Source of the DNA: Owenia fusiformis | Taxonomy: Eukaryota; Annelida; Polychaeta; Sabellida; Oweniidae | Direction: 5' to 3' | NCBI GenBank assembly: GCA_903813345.2 | Contig: CAIIXF020000009.1 | Coordinates: 5,140,030 to 5,204,029 of the forward strand | DNA: 64,000 bases | Made by a program: the position numbers and the translations under genes | In this document: positions 53,101 through 64,000 of the stretch, in pieces | Layout of the letters: every line of letters starts with the position of its first letter | Numbering within the stretch: position 1 is the stretch's first letter | Notes under the pieces: generated by a model | Database searches by the model: none | Told to the model about the DNA's origin: nothing | What the model saw: the letters and a program-made list of their open reading frames with translations, nothing else

Positions 53101-56100
53101 AGACTAAAGAAATAATGGCAGTACTTGAATAACATAACCCAGTCTGGAGTATCAGTTTTAAGTGCGCTTGAACATTGATCTAGTGTTCCAGGAAAAATAT
53201 TTTTGAGGTTTCTGAGAAAGAAATTCATAAACATTTCTTAACTAGAAAATCCTCATCTTAGATCTTTAACAAAATTAGCTGGTTCAGTATGACCTTAACA
53301 TGACCAAGTCTGATGAGAATCAATATCATTAGTTTGGTTAATAGCATTTTAATACAACATAAATACTCTGTAAAAATAACATGCAATATTGAATTAGTCA
53401 CTCTTCAGCGGAATCTGAATTAGTGTCCTTCCTTGTTTCATTGATCGGTGTATGGTTTCACATTAGCCATGAAACATTACGAGAAAGTAATAATGATGAT
53501 ACGGCATCAGACAGGGATAAAAATGAAATGATGGAATTGTGCACCTGTCCAAACTTTAATCATACATATCAGGGCCTAGGGTCATACCCAGCAAATATCA
53601 AGGGGGGTGCAAATTTTGGGTTTGGGTATGGGGATCAACCCCAGAAGTCTTTTAAGATTTACATTATTATATTGTGCATTCTAAGCATTTCAGACTATAA
53701 TTTGTAAATGTTTTTTTAAAAAATTTACAAAAGTGCTTTTTTGGTGGGGTGTGGGGGTGCACCCCCCCCCCCCCTGGCTACACCCATGGATTTGTCTAAT
53801 TGTATATATTCCAGTTCAAATAACCAAAATGCTAAATTACATGCAAGAGTAATTGTAGACCCTGAGAGTAATTAGTAGCTGATTTAGTTGTAATTTGCAC
53901 ATTCTCTAATATCCATCCATCTTATGTTGTTATGTCACAAATAAATTCTACCTAGCAACGTATCAAATCCTATTACCCCTATGATGGTAATGATATTAAG
54001 CAATTCTTCTGCGTCAGAAATTTATTCTTCAGTTCAGAGAGTTTTTACAGCCCCAAGAAAATGCTAAATTGAAGTCACTGGTCTATTAATGATTATTGAA
54101 TAAATCTAATTTGAGTCATGTTTTGTCAATGTATTTGAGACTGTATAGAATTCTTAAAACATTGTTTATGATAATTGAATCAAAGAAATTCTACCTCAGG
54201 GAGATACTTAGTTAATAGATACAGTAACTCAATACTAAGAGGAGTTAGAGATAAATGAAACCTACTGTGTTAAAAGAGCCTCAGTTGAACTCTATGAGGA
54301 AAGCTACCCTGAGCACATTAGCTAGTGTCCCATCCTCTGACTAAGACTGGTAATTTTAGTTTGATGTTTAAACCCTAGTCACATTTTCTCTACTGCAGCC
54401 ATATGACAGCTAAAACCTGTTACAAATTGATATAGAAAACCCACATGATACTGCTCATCATTCTATTTTATGCTGCATATTTATCTTGATTTTGTGAAAC
54501 TATGGCAACTGTACGGTGTGGTACGGTACGGTACAGCTCAAATCTGACTGAGGCATTAGCTAGTTAGAACTCTACACAGTCAAACTAATGTCATGCTGAG
54601 CAAGAACCAGCTCTGATTGGCTAAATCAAGTTTACCAGTAATTGGGAGAGTGAGAAAAAACGATTTTTTGTAAAGGGTATCAGAAAGTTACCTCATAGTC
54701 ATATTCTTAAATCAACATTTATTTGAGGAGTTCAATAATTCTTCAGGCAAATCCCCATAGGCATTTCAGTTCATGATTTATTTTATTCCCCTTACCATAG
54801 ATGTTTATGAATAACAGATGGTGCAACTATTTCCATATGAACATGTACAATGTAGCTCTTCCTCTCATATCATCTCTCTCACTCTGATATCCTTCAGGAA
54901 ATATACCATATCTTTCCCTTGGTCCCTATGGCCACTCATGTAAATATGATATATTTCCTTTTAGGTATTTCCTTGGAATATGTCTATGAGATAACTTTCT
55001 GTCATGGGATTCAAAACATCCCATGACATTGACACTCTTCATACATATCTTTTTCTTCTTAGCATCACATCCCCCCCACATTCCCTTTCTATTTTTTGCT
55101 CTATGTTTGAAGCAGGTAACTTTAAATTTAGCAGATTATCAGATATTCTTTAAGGGCAATTTATCTGTTTTCCAGGTTGTACTACACTATATAGGCTATA
55201 CAATATGTGCAGCAGTAGGGGTGCTATTCATTATCGTGATGCCGCTGGTTGGGATGATCATGTGTTGTTGTCGCTGCTGCTGCAGGCGATGTGGTGGCGA
55301 CCCCAACCCCATGGAGTCCAAGCAGGCCATGTGTACCCGCGTTGTATGTGGGGTCCTTCTGTTTATATTCAACACCTTGCTGCTGTAAGTTTTACATATT
55401 TTATAAATGTTTAAGTATCACTGTTACCTTCAAGTCCTTGAGACTTCCCCCCCCCCCTTACGCATATTCCAAAAGACATGACGAAGCTCTCTTTTAAAAA
55501 ATTAAAGAGTACATTCAAGGGTACATAATTCAATATCATACACTTTATTTTCATTTATTACTGAATCCTGAACTTCAATTCTTTATTTTGATTGTACATG
55601 TACATGTTTTTACATTTTGAGATATGGCATGTCTTGATGATATTCATGGCAGTAAGTTTTGCAAAAAACTTTGCTGTAGTTCAACATTGGCATAGTGGTC
55701 TTTGTATACATTTAAATTCATGAATTCAAAAAAACCATATAATAATTCTTTTCATTCACTCGATCAAAATATACCTTTATTGGTCATGTATTGTTAATAA
55801 AACTGTATTAAAACACATTTTTGGGATTAAGGCCAGACTCGTCATTTGGCATGCATAGAAATAACTAGGGATTATTTTATTGACTTTGTTAGTTGTACTG
55901 TAGTGTTGTTTAAATAGACTTACTTCTCTGAATATTTGTTTGATTTCTGTTTGTATAATTTATCATACAGTACACATAGCTAAAAGTCTTTCCCTGCTCT
56001 TTCCATGCTTTGGAAAGTTCTAATCCGTTTATGTATGAATAACTAGTTTTCCATGCCTTACCTTGAATCAGTGAATTAGAGCATATAAAGAACACAGTAC

Positions 56101-59100
56101 TCCTTCAGGGAGAGGTTCCTGGATTTGCCTTTTTTGATGACATGCATTGAAGTATGGCCATAGGTATAAGAAATAGCCAAACAAAATACTGAATAGTCAA
56201 ATACTAGTCTCTCATCAAGTATGTCCCCCCCCCCATCTTCCCAGATACTCATCTTTTCTTCACCTGTAGGGATAAAGGTAGGGGCAAGGAATTGCACATA
56301 CAATACTTTTTATTGCAAAAATTGTGCTTCAATGTCAGCTCTCAATCTGTGCCATTTTATGAGTAAGTCCTTGAATTCCTAAGCATCTGTAACAAATGGC
56401 AAGTGGAGACATTCTGCGTGTTAATGCCGAACGTCTCTGCCTGTTATTTCTTACTTCAATTGAAGGCCACAAATTCTACATTTGACATTGTGTTGGAATC
56501 AAAAATCATTTGTTAAAGACAGAGGGTTAGTATGTTGAGCTATTTGCCTCAGGGTATCAGCCTATCAGGGTATAATTATACCTTATTTAACATTTCAATC
56601 TCTACCCTCATGACATTGCACATATTTATCAAACAGTTAAACATGAAAGTCTATACTTGATAAAAATACATGTACATTGTACAATGTAGTAATATAGTAT
56701 TCACACATTCATATACTTGGTAATTACATACCATGCTACATCAGGCAGAACTTACATGAATATGCTATATCATGATTGTAGGGAAATCTTGCATCAACAA
56801 AGCTACAGTGTAACAAAGCTATCGTGTTAGTACCCCCCCCCCCATCTTACTCTCAATCAAACAGGTGAAGGAAATATGAACATAATTTGGGGGGGGGGGG
56901 GCAGAGAACAGAACAAGGTTATAAGTCACACATGTCTCGAATAAGAGTTTCAGTTCATTCTGTAAAGGTTCATGTATATTCCTATTTTTCTTGATCGGAC
57001 ATTTTATATTTGGGATGGTGTTATTGACTGTGAATTGAAAGGAAACCTCTATTTTATTTTCACTCATTGGTTATTGCTTCCTATACCCTGCGTGCAGAGT
57101 CTAGTTAAACTACACTCTGCCTAGTAGAGACTATATTACAGTTTAGTAGCCCCACCCCCACGACGGGTACCGGTGACAGTTTGGGTAATAAATCACTTTT
57201 GACCTACGCGCTGACCTTTCTTCCACCAATCAGCGAGCTTGAAGAAACATACGCCAAATGCGTTCTAATTAAATATGCGCGTGTCATTGGTCAATTCCGG
57301 GCTCAACGACGACGTCAGAAGGACTGACCATATATAGAACGTTGGTCAAATTTGGCCGACGAACACTGATTTGTGCGGTGAGTTCACTGGTTTATTTTAG
57401 TTTGAAAGAGTGAAGACGAAGCTCTCTTTTAAGAAGTGAAGTCAAACGAATGCAAAGGGTATGCTTCCTACCAAAACATGATGCAGTTTATCAAAATAAC
57501 CAATGCATGGAAACTTTTAACGTCACATGCAGTTAGAGTCAACAAAAATTAGGAGATGTGTCAGTATCACTGCTTTTTATGACATGTGTTTTTTTTAAGT
57601 TCAGTCCAATAACATCCTAAAATGTTTTAAGCCATCTTGACATAACTATTTACTAGGCCTACCTATATATTTTTATAGTTACATTGGAAGTCTTACTATG
57701 TGGCTTTGACTTCTTTAGTATCATCTGCCATGTAAAGTAGCTATTCGTAACATATTTATGGCTTGTTAAAGATTCATAAAACTGTATATTGTTTTTATTA
57801 AAAGAATTGCACTACTATATTTTTGAGTTGATTGGATTCAATATTTTCATCATGCGAATGATAATGAAAATCAAAATTTCTCAACAAAATATTTGTTTCT
57901 ACAGGTCATCAGATACAGCCTTTAAGTGCCTCTAAGTCTCAAAAATGCCTAAAATGTGACTTTTGGACAATTATACTATTAAACTTATCCTGCGTGAGTC
58001 TAGAGAGAAACTACAAAAGACGAAGCTCTCTTTTAAGAAACAAAGTCAAACAAATGCAAAGGATACAATAAACCGTACCTTCACGTTAGAAAATGGGAGT
58101 TTAGGTGATTTTTTGTCACCACCAAAAAGTGACATATTGTTATGGTCTCCGTTTTTTTTGTGATGGCAATTGGCGATCGGCGGTTGGAATCTGTAACAAA
58201 TGGCGGTGACATTTTGCCTGATAATACCTTGTTAGATATTACAGAGTTAACTTTTAATTTGAATACAAACTGAATATTTGCAATAGTTATTTACCATACC
58301 CTGTGATCCCCCCTACACACCTCCCTACAATGTAGAGAAGGAGACTATTTTTGTCAAAAGCTGTATTTCTTTGCTGGTAGCGAACTGATTACTTTACACA
58401 TGTATCAATATTGGCCTATTGAGTATTGCTATTATGGCCTGTTGAGTACTGCTATTACGGCCTGTTGAGTATTGCTATTATGGCCTATTGAGTACTGCTA
58501 TTATGGCCTGTTGAATACTGCTATTATGGCCTGTTGAGTACTGCTATTATGGCCTGTTGAGTACTGCTATTATGGCCTATTGAGTACTGCTATTATGGCC
58601 TGTTGAATACTGCTATTATGGCCTGTTGAGTACTGCTATTATGGCCTGTTGAGTACTGCTATTATGGCCTGTTGAGTACTGCTATTATGGCCTGTTGAGT
58701 ACTGCTATTACGGCCTGTTGAGTATTGCTATTATGGCCTATTGAGTACTGCTATTATGGCCTGTTGAATACTGCTATTATGGCCTGTTGAGTACTGCTAT
58801 TATGGCCTGTTGAGTACTGCTATTATGGCCTGTTGAGTACTGCTATTATGTCCTGTTGAGTACTGCTATTATGTCCTGTTGAGTACTGCTATTATGCCCT
58901 GTTAAGTACTGCTATTTTGGCTTGTTGAGTAGTGCTATTATGGCCTGTTGAGTACTGCTATTATGCCCTCTTGAATACTGCTATTATGCCCTCTTGAGTA
59001 CTGCTATTATGGCCTATTGAGTACTGCTATTATGCCCTCTTGAGTACTGCTATTACAACCTGTTGAGTAAATGACATCATTCACAATTGACATCAATTTA

Positions 59101-62100
59101 TTTGTCCTTACAATATTGTAATAATGACTCATCATGATAATGGCAGATTGTTGTTATTTGTCATGTGTTTTATGGTAATTTAATTTGCTAAAATGTGAGT
59201 CAGTCGTGAGAAGGGCCCACATGCCCAAGTCAATGGTGCTTATGTAAGACTATGTATTATAACAAACAAATGAGTACAATGTAACCTGTAAAGTGGAACA
59301 CCTCTGTAAGTGGAACACCTCTGTTAGTGGAACACTTTTCAGAGTCCCAAGGCTAAGTGACTTAATGTTAAATGAACCCCTATAAGAAGAATACCTCCCA
59401 AGTGGAACACTATTTTAAGTTACCAAAGGTGTTCCACTTGGACAGATTTCACTGTTTTTAGGATTTATTTAGTTGTGACTTACTAGATGAATACCTTTGT
59501 AGTTTATTGTGTCTGTGCTGTCTATATTGACCCATTTATGTTGACTGAAGGAATATACATTGAGTAAAACTGTTGATTCCAAACGCTACTCGGAAAAGCC
59601 ATTAGTGGTGAAAATAGCAGGTGTTCACATTTCAAGGTTACTTTATAGGTCAAGGGGAGATTGAAAATTGGGACTAGGAGAAAGTGTTCATATGAAGCAG
59701 TGTTCGGATCTATATATTTTTTGATGTATGATTAACAGCATGGTTTCTTTCTAATCTTTGTTTTCTTTTTCGAAGAATTGCATTGAAAGCTCTCTATGAG
59801 CAAATGATTATTTCCTTGTTATCTTCAACAGACTGGAATCATAACATATCAGTTTACGAAAATATTTTTATTGATCTAACATTTAGCGATAATGTCAAAA
59901 TATCATTATTCACTGACGTAAAAGGTTAATTTTGTTTTGGCAATGGATAAAGATGCTTACCTTGATCCTAGTTTCAACTAACAAACAGGTTAGTTAAAAC
60001 AGGGAAGTAGTGAATACCGCTGTTTATCAGTCAGTTCTTATGCACAATTATTGCAACTTAAAAATTTCATTTTAATGTTTTTCATTTAAAAAAGAGATTA
60101 ATAAAGGATAGAACTGTTTGAAATTTTGGTAGTATATGAACATTATAGTTTTTTGCCCCAACCTCCATGGCCCTGAGAGGATGAGGGGAGAATCCGAAAT
60201 ATGGCTTCGTTGTATTTTTGAGTAAATTGTAAGAATTGTACTATATCATATATTATATGATAATTCAAAATGGTCACCTTGATGTCGGAAATTAACACTT
60301 CAACATAGATGCGAGTGAATCCCTCTTAAAAGATATATGTGGCAAATTCTTGTTAGGAGCAGTACTATGTAATTATAATACCATACTCATTACTATGTAA
60401 TTTGAGGAGATGGTTAATCCAAACTTAATCTATCAGAGCTAACATTGATATCCATTACCATATTAATCAAATATAGCATCCTAATTGATATTGTGATATC
60501 TAGAAAAAACACTGCATGAACATTTTTATCATTATTACACCATCCACCAATGGCGAGGACTGATTAGACTAAATACATTCATTATAGATGAAGTCACTAC
60601 AATGTCAGTGTAGTAATATGCTATAGCATCAACCTCTATGTTAATATACACTGATGCATCACAATAGTGTTGAATACACAATGCATCTAACAGTCAGTAT
60701 AAATCAATTAAGGCATGCATAGGTTGAGCTCTACTAAGCCCTGGATGTTGGCTGTCGGAGGCAAAATAAGATTTGTAAGGCATGTGAGTTAAAATGCTAT
60801 CAAAGGATTTCATTTCTCAATTTGAATTAATATTTTTTTGTTAAACTTTTGTGAGGAAGTTTCCTTTTCTGCCTCATGCCTGACTTGCATCGATGCCTGA
60901 CACCCATGCCTGACTATACTTGTGCCTGACTTTACCCATACTTGACAACACCCATGCCTGGCTATACCAATACCTATACTACACCCATGCTTGGTGACTA
61001 ATGCTGGGGGGGTACTCCTTCATTCTACTTCTCATGTACTCTTTCATCCCTCCATTCCTACAAATACGTAGTGCCAGCCACAAGGGTGATAAGTTATTAT
61101 TTAAGAGAAGATTTGTAGAGAAATATTCACTACTTTTTGCAGTCAAATTTATTTTTGCAATAACCTTTTGCAGGGGAGTAATTTGTTTCTTATTGCTTTC
61201 CAATTTATTTGCAGGGCCGGCATGGTATGTTGTTTTATGACAAATGAGTTAATTTACGAACAGTTAGGAAAATCTACTTCATCAGGATATCTCAGCGATG
61301 TGGATAGTTCACTTGGCTCTGTAAAAAGCTATATGACAGCATACGTAGATGTAAGTACGCATGCACTTAAGCATGCGCCAAGCCCTTGTGTAATAACCTT
61401 TGTGTAAGCGCATGTGCACTTCAGGTTGAGTCGAGCCTTTATGTTCTTTTGCCACCTCTTACAAACATTATTGCTTGATGCAATACTATCGTGCACCTAA
61501 CAGAACCATAAAACCTTATTTTAACCATATGTTTGGACTTTTTAACCACTCCTATTATAAGAATGCTCTGTTAACCATCTTGATTCGGGAAGGTATTTAA
61601 ATGGAATATCAAATCTAGCTTGCAGTTTTGGACCCCCTTATAGATCTGATTCTGATTGTGAAAATGTAATGTAATATAAAGGTTCTGGTTTACTGAATTT
61701 TGTGCCATTGGTTTGTAAATCATGTCATCCTTGTTTCATAACATAACTTACAACAATACAACTTTAACTTTTAACAAAAAGTTAACATCACTGCTACTCC
61801 AGCACATCTAAATCGCAACAGAAAAAATATGAGATGCCAGATTAGTAAAAATCTTGAACGTTTATTTCATTGAGCTCTCCATAAAAACCATCTTGAAGTT
61901 AGACATAGTATGGCATTTATATCTTTATTTGTCAGAAACAATTCACCAATAACTTTTTCATTTTATTCATTTTGAATGACATGAAGTTTTACACATACTG
62001 TACTTTTGAATGGTTTTCTTTGAGTACTAAAACTTGAAAGTGAAAAGAGTTCTACTAGACCTTTTGTATATTGGTATATGAAAAAAGTTAGTTTGAAATC

Positions 62101-64000
62101 TTTAGTTTGTAATGACCTGAACTCTTTAATAATATCATATATTTCAATAATGGGTGTGATATATTTATTATAAGTGAAAATATTATTTACATATCTTTCA
62201 CAAAGCTATAAAATATGTATCCCCCTGGCTGAAAATTCTTTCAAAATTATGCAGTTTTTCACCTAACCTTTAAGCCCCATCATGATAAACCATGACATCC
62301 CAAATATTCTCAGCCCTGAGATGTTTCAGGTGAAACAGAAAGATCCTATGAGTATCAGAATGTTTAAGCCCTTTAATTTAAAAAAACTGACCTTCTTGGT
62401 AAAAGCTGACAATGGACCTGTGTAGATTAGCTAAACTTGATTTGATTAATTTAATTTCTCCTAATGTTATACATTCATATATTTTTCAGGAATTAGACTC
62501 AACTATACTGGGAGGGTACGACACTACTAGGAATACAATCTTTGCAAGACTTGACAGTAAGTTCAAATAGCCTTTACAATTCTAACATCTGATTTTGAGG
62601 CTTTAATATTGGCTTGGAAAGTAGTCATGATTTTTTGTAAAGGCACTTTTAGTGCCATAATAGACTAGATGCGAGTAGAAATAACCTTGATTTACGTTAT
62701 TAAACATTCAAAATTCACACAAAGTGATGTCATATTTGAAATCTACATGTATAAGTACATCTAGAAATATGGGTTCGAAAATTGTTTATTAACTTTGAAA
62801 ATTTTTTTTTTTTTGAAAATGTGACTTCTAGTTCGGGTTGATTCCCCATAGGCATGTTACAAAATCACAAAAAGTGAAATATCTTTTCTTGTATTGGACA
62901 GATAACATTTTCTTTACTGGAGATATTTTAATTTGCATGACTATTAGATACATACGGGTTATATGAAAATTGAACCACTAAAACAGAACTCCTGGTGGTT
63001 AAACTGGTAACTACCTACTCGCATCTGTGTTATTTGTGCCAGATTATCTAGTCTCTATAGGTAATGAGAAATCTTGTCACTCTAGGTAGTGAAGATGTTA
63101 TGTATGGGTAAAGTGATGTCTGCAATTTTTTTACTTTGACCTCTTTTGGAAAATACTAAAACCAATGACCCTATGATAGAAATGTCACTTTTTGGGCCCT
63201 GGGTTTGAACCCAAGATTTAGTTCTTAATTCTGACAGGAATTTTGGGCTCACTTGAGGATAAATCTGGGGGGGCACTGATGATTAGTTGTCATGATATTT
63301 CATAGTCAGTACTATTACCATGTTAATGTGATGTATATGTGTATTCAGGACTCCCAGCAGAGGCTAAGGATGACCTAGGAGGGATTACAAATGCTACAGA
63401 ATTACTACAATCTGCGACTGCCCTCTCTGAGAGTAAGTAATCTTAATAAAATTTCTAAAGGCAGGGTCAAAATTCTCATTTCTTTTTAATGAAAGATATT
63501 TCCAATTTTTAATTTGAAAGCTCTCATTTAGGACTTTGAAAAGGTTGAAAGGTGTGCTTTTCAAATTCCCGACGATGGATATATCAATGAATGGTGTGGG
63601 ATATGAACAATAAATAAAAGTAGTTTTAGAACTAAGTTCAAAACCATAAAATGTATGTTATGAAAAAATTATCCGTTCTCAGCTCTTGAAAATATGAACA
63701 ATAAAATAAAAGTAAATTCAACACCATTAAATGTATGTTATACAAGAATTATCTCTTCTTTAGAAATGTACTGTAAAATAAAAGTAAATTCAAACATAAG
63801 TTCAAAACCATTGAATGTACATATGTTATACATACATTTCATCACTTCTGTAGGAACATCACTTATCATAGAAGACCTTGACACCGTAAATACTACAACA
63901 AAGGCCTTAGTAACCACAACAAACCGGTTGTCCAGTGAGTTGACATCAGTGAAGACAGATACGACAAGTAGTATTAGTGGATGTAGCACACAATCCTGTA
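46905..64000 (+). CDS. PROM1: prominin-like pentaspan membrane protein, first seven exons
   Basis: Exons 46905-47142, 51481-51518, 55176-55384, 61215-61350, 62490-62556, 63349-63432 and 63854-64000+ join in phase throughout, giving about 306 residues before the window ends. There is a signal peptide at 1-22 (MGILKILVLFNLLACLVGLI…AQS), then YLMQNFFLGIVQPKTL as in prominins. TM1 is at ~100-121 (GVLFIIVMPLVG), followed by a Cys-rich cytosolic loop (CCCRCCCRRCGG). TM2 crosses the exon 3/4 junction (GVLLFIFNTLLL LAGMVCC). A long extracellular loop follows with LGGYDTTRN, PAEAKDDLGGI and LSSELTSVKTDTTS. Prominins sit in plasma-membrane protrusions and bind cholesterol; in photoreceptors they help organise disc or microvillar membranes. 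The remaining three TM segments lie beyond the window. I cannot tell PROM1 from PROM2 orthology. Confidence 0.87.
47640..47940 (+). repeat. prominin-intron repeat family, diverged copy
   Basis: Shares the ordered blocks 'agt…agccccaccc', 'agcaagc…', 'agtgaagataaagct…cttttaagaag' and 'tcaaaatgaatgcaaa' with 52286-52640 and 57085-57460. Confidence 0.6.
49800..50221. mobile_element. 416-bp Harbinger-like MITE with TAA duplication
   Basis: Element 49803-50218 between TAA (49800-49802) and TAA (50219-50221). TIRs of about 55 bp start GGGGAGRCATCAAAAGTTCG. A C-run follows the left TIR and precedes the right one. The 3-bp TAA duplication and G-rich termini fit PIF/Harbinger. Confidence 0.8.
51481..51518 (+). 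CDS. PROM1: prominin exon 2 (38 nt)
   Basis: Acceptor cattgtttcag and donor gtaagt bound 38 nt that read R-RNSTFGTANIQP and connect phase 1 to phase 0 exactly. The residues have no strong homology, so the call rests on splice sites and phase. Confidence 0.7.
51519..55175. other. prominin intron 2
   Basis: No exon recognised. Contains a repeat-family copy (52286-52640) and a ~205-bp G/C-run bounded element (about 53566-53785) whose ends GGCCTAGGGTCATACCCAGC and CTGGCTACACCCATGG are loosely inverted. Confidence 0.5.
52286..52640 (+). repeat. prominin-intron repeat family, copy
   Basis: About 350 bp aligned in order with 57085-57460: CAGAGTCTAGTTAAA, CTATATAACAGTTAGTAG, GCTGACC, CAGCGAGCT, GATGTCAGAAG and ATGACCATAATATAGAA blocks, then a shared end 'gtgaagacaaagct…gaatgcaaa'. 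Confidence 0.75.
55176..55384 (+). CDS. PROM1: prominin exon 3 (TM1, Cys-rich loop)
   Basis: Acceptor tctgttttccag, donor gtaagt. Reads VVLHYIGYTICAAVGVLFII … PLVGMIMCCCRCCCRRCGG … VVCGVLLFIFNTLL. The GLLF-type TM followed by MPLVG and a Cys cluster is diagnostic of prominin. Confidence 0.9.
57085..57460 (+). repeat. prominin-intron repeat family, best copy
   Basis: GC-richer than its surroundings. Starts near GTGCAGAGTCTAGTTAAACT, contains an ATTGGT box and CATATATAGAACG, and ends AAGTGAAGTCAAACGAATGC. No TIR or LTR pair was found, so SINE-like or solo-LTR-like are both open. Confidence 0.75.
58413..59069 (+). repeat. 23-bp minisatellite, 28 units plus a partial
   Basis: Uninterrupted units of exactly 23 bp starting GGCCTGTTGAGTACTGC, beginning at 58413. 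Variants occur at fixed positions (GTT/ATT, GAG/GAA, GTACT/GTATT, final T/C). Units 2-7 and 13-18 carry the same variant series, so an 11-unit (253-bp) block was duplicated. Units 20-28 are more diverged (GTCC, GCCC). Confidence 0.95.
59277..59454. mobile_element. ~178-bp MITE with pogo-like ends
   Basis: CAATGTAACCTGTAAAGTGG and CCACTTGGACAGATTTCACTG are inverted (consensus CARTG-AA-CTGT-CAAGTGGAACACC). TA precedes the left end. The left half contains three AGTGGAACAC copies. Confidence 0.65.
60880..60990 (+). repeat. degenerate CATGCCTGAC tandem array
   Basis: About seven loosely spaced units of 'catgcctgac(t/a)' type with 16-22 bp spacing. Low conservation. Confidence 0.55.
61215..61350 (+). 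CDS. PROM1: prominin exon 4 (end of TM2, start of loop)
   Basis: Acceptor tatttgcag, donor gtaagt. Completes TM2 (LAGMVCCFMTNEL) and begins the first large extracellular loop (SDVDSSLGSVKSYMTAYVD). Confidence 0.82.
62490..62556 (+). CDS. PROM1: prominin exon 5
   Basis: Acceptor tatttttcag, donor gtaagt. Reads ELDSTILGGYDTTRNTIFAR and ends one base into a codon. Confidence 0.78.
63349..63432 (+). CDS. PROM1: prominin exon 6
   Basis: Acceptor gtgtattcag, donor gtaagt. Reads LPAEAKDDLGGITNATELLQ then SATALSE, with an N-glycosylation site NAT. Confidence 0.78.
63854..64000 (+). CDS. PROM1: prominin exon 7 (cut by window edge)
   Basis: Acceptor cacttctgtag. Open to the end of the window: TSLIIEDLDTVNTTTKALVT … RLSSELTSVKTDTTSSISGC … CSTQSC. 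Matches the helical first loop of prominins (…LSSSLTSVKTSL…). Confidence 0.78.

Larger units (their letters stand above)
55385..61214. other. prominin intron 3
   Basis: 5.8 kb. Holds fragments of the intron repeat family (55478-55505, 57085-57460, 58005-58060), the 23-bp minisatellite, a pogo-like MITE and a degenerate 'catgcctgac' array (60880-60990). No exon recognised. Confidence 0.55.
61351..63853. other. prominin introns 4-6
   Basis: Introns 61351-62489, 62557-63348 and 63433-63853. The last contains two rough copies of a 'gaacaataaaataaaagta…aaaccattaaatgtatgttat' segment (about 63605-63665 and 63697-63750), with a third weaker one up to 63835. No exon recognised. Confidence 0.55.

Noticed and set aside
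55023-55175. Extension of prominin exon 3 upstream in the same open frame
   Set aside because: A strong polypyrimidine tract and cag lie at 55165-55175, the phase from exon 2 demands a start at 55176, and the upstream residues do not look like prominin.
56819-57067. Minus-strand 82-codon frame
   Set aside because: Contains homopolymer runs and no recognisable domain; lies inside a prominin intron.
58413-59069. CRISPR-like array
   Set aside because: Units are directly adjacent with no spacers and the genome is eukaryotic; it is a minisatellite.
61351-61407. Continuation of prominin exon 4 past 61350
   Set aside because: gtaagt at 61351 is a strong donor and exon 5 joins in phase; the extra residues are intronic.

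Overview
This is nuclear DNA from an invertebrate animal. It is AT-rich, with GT-AG introns, widely spaced exons and many transposon families. The gene content (an ankyrin/pseudokinase TEX14 homologue, a prominin, a heparan-sulfate-type sulfotransferase and a chymotrypsin-fold peptidase) together with CR1, Penelope, hAT, Harbinger-like and mariner-type elements suggests a marine bilaterian, perhaps a lophotrochozoan or non-vertebrate deuterostome. The species cannot be fixed from the sequence alone.

Layout. 0.3-4.8 kb (+): the last three exons of a chymotrypsin-fold peptidase gene. 5.0-12.8 kb: a nested transposon. Two truncated Penelope-like elements lie head to head and are flanked by an 11-bp duplication; the left one is split by a 6.0-kb CR1 LINE flanked by a 7-bp duplication. 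12.9-23 kb: a repeat nest without a recognisable host gene. It holds a decayed mariner-type element, a TIR element full of degenerate tandem units, a palindromic 607-bp MITE and a broken LINE. 23.7-28.6 kb (-): a LINE with an intact 1.2-kilocodon ORF2. 29.4-30.4 kb (+): a single-exon HS3ST-like sulfotransferase, with a decayed fragment of a second copy upstream. 30.7-33.0 kb: a SINE-like tRNA head, a LINE 3' end and a hAT-type MITE. 33.1-44.2 kb (-): eight exons of a TEX14 homologue. 46.9-64.0 kb (+): seven exons of a prominin gene that runs off the right edge. Its introns hold a Harbinger-like MITE, a 23-bp minisatellite of 28 units and a dispersed repeat family.

TEX14 and prominin are divergently arranged, 2.7 kb apart. 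The exon chains of the peptidase, TEX14 and prominin genes were built by hand from splice sites, and every junction keeps phase. The host genes are not obviously functionally linked. TEX14 and prominin are pseudokinase/scaffold and membrane-protrusion proteins respectively, and the sulfotransferase would act in the Golgi.

The most unusual signal is in the LINEs. In both full-length elements ORF1 and ORF2 share one frame, are separated by a single stop codon, and ORF2 has no ATG before its catalytic endonuclease residues. In the 23.7-28.6 kb element a 13-nt segment starting 6 nt after that stop is exactly complementary to a 3'UTR hairpin with a GCAA tetraloop. This suggests stop-codon readthrough or reinitiation with long-range RNA pairing.
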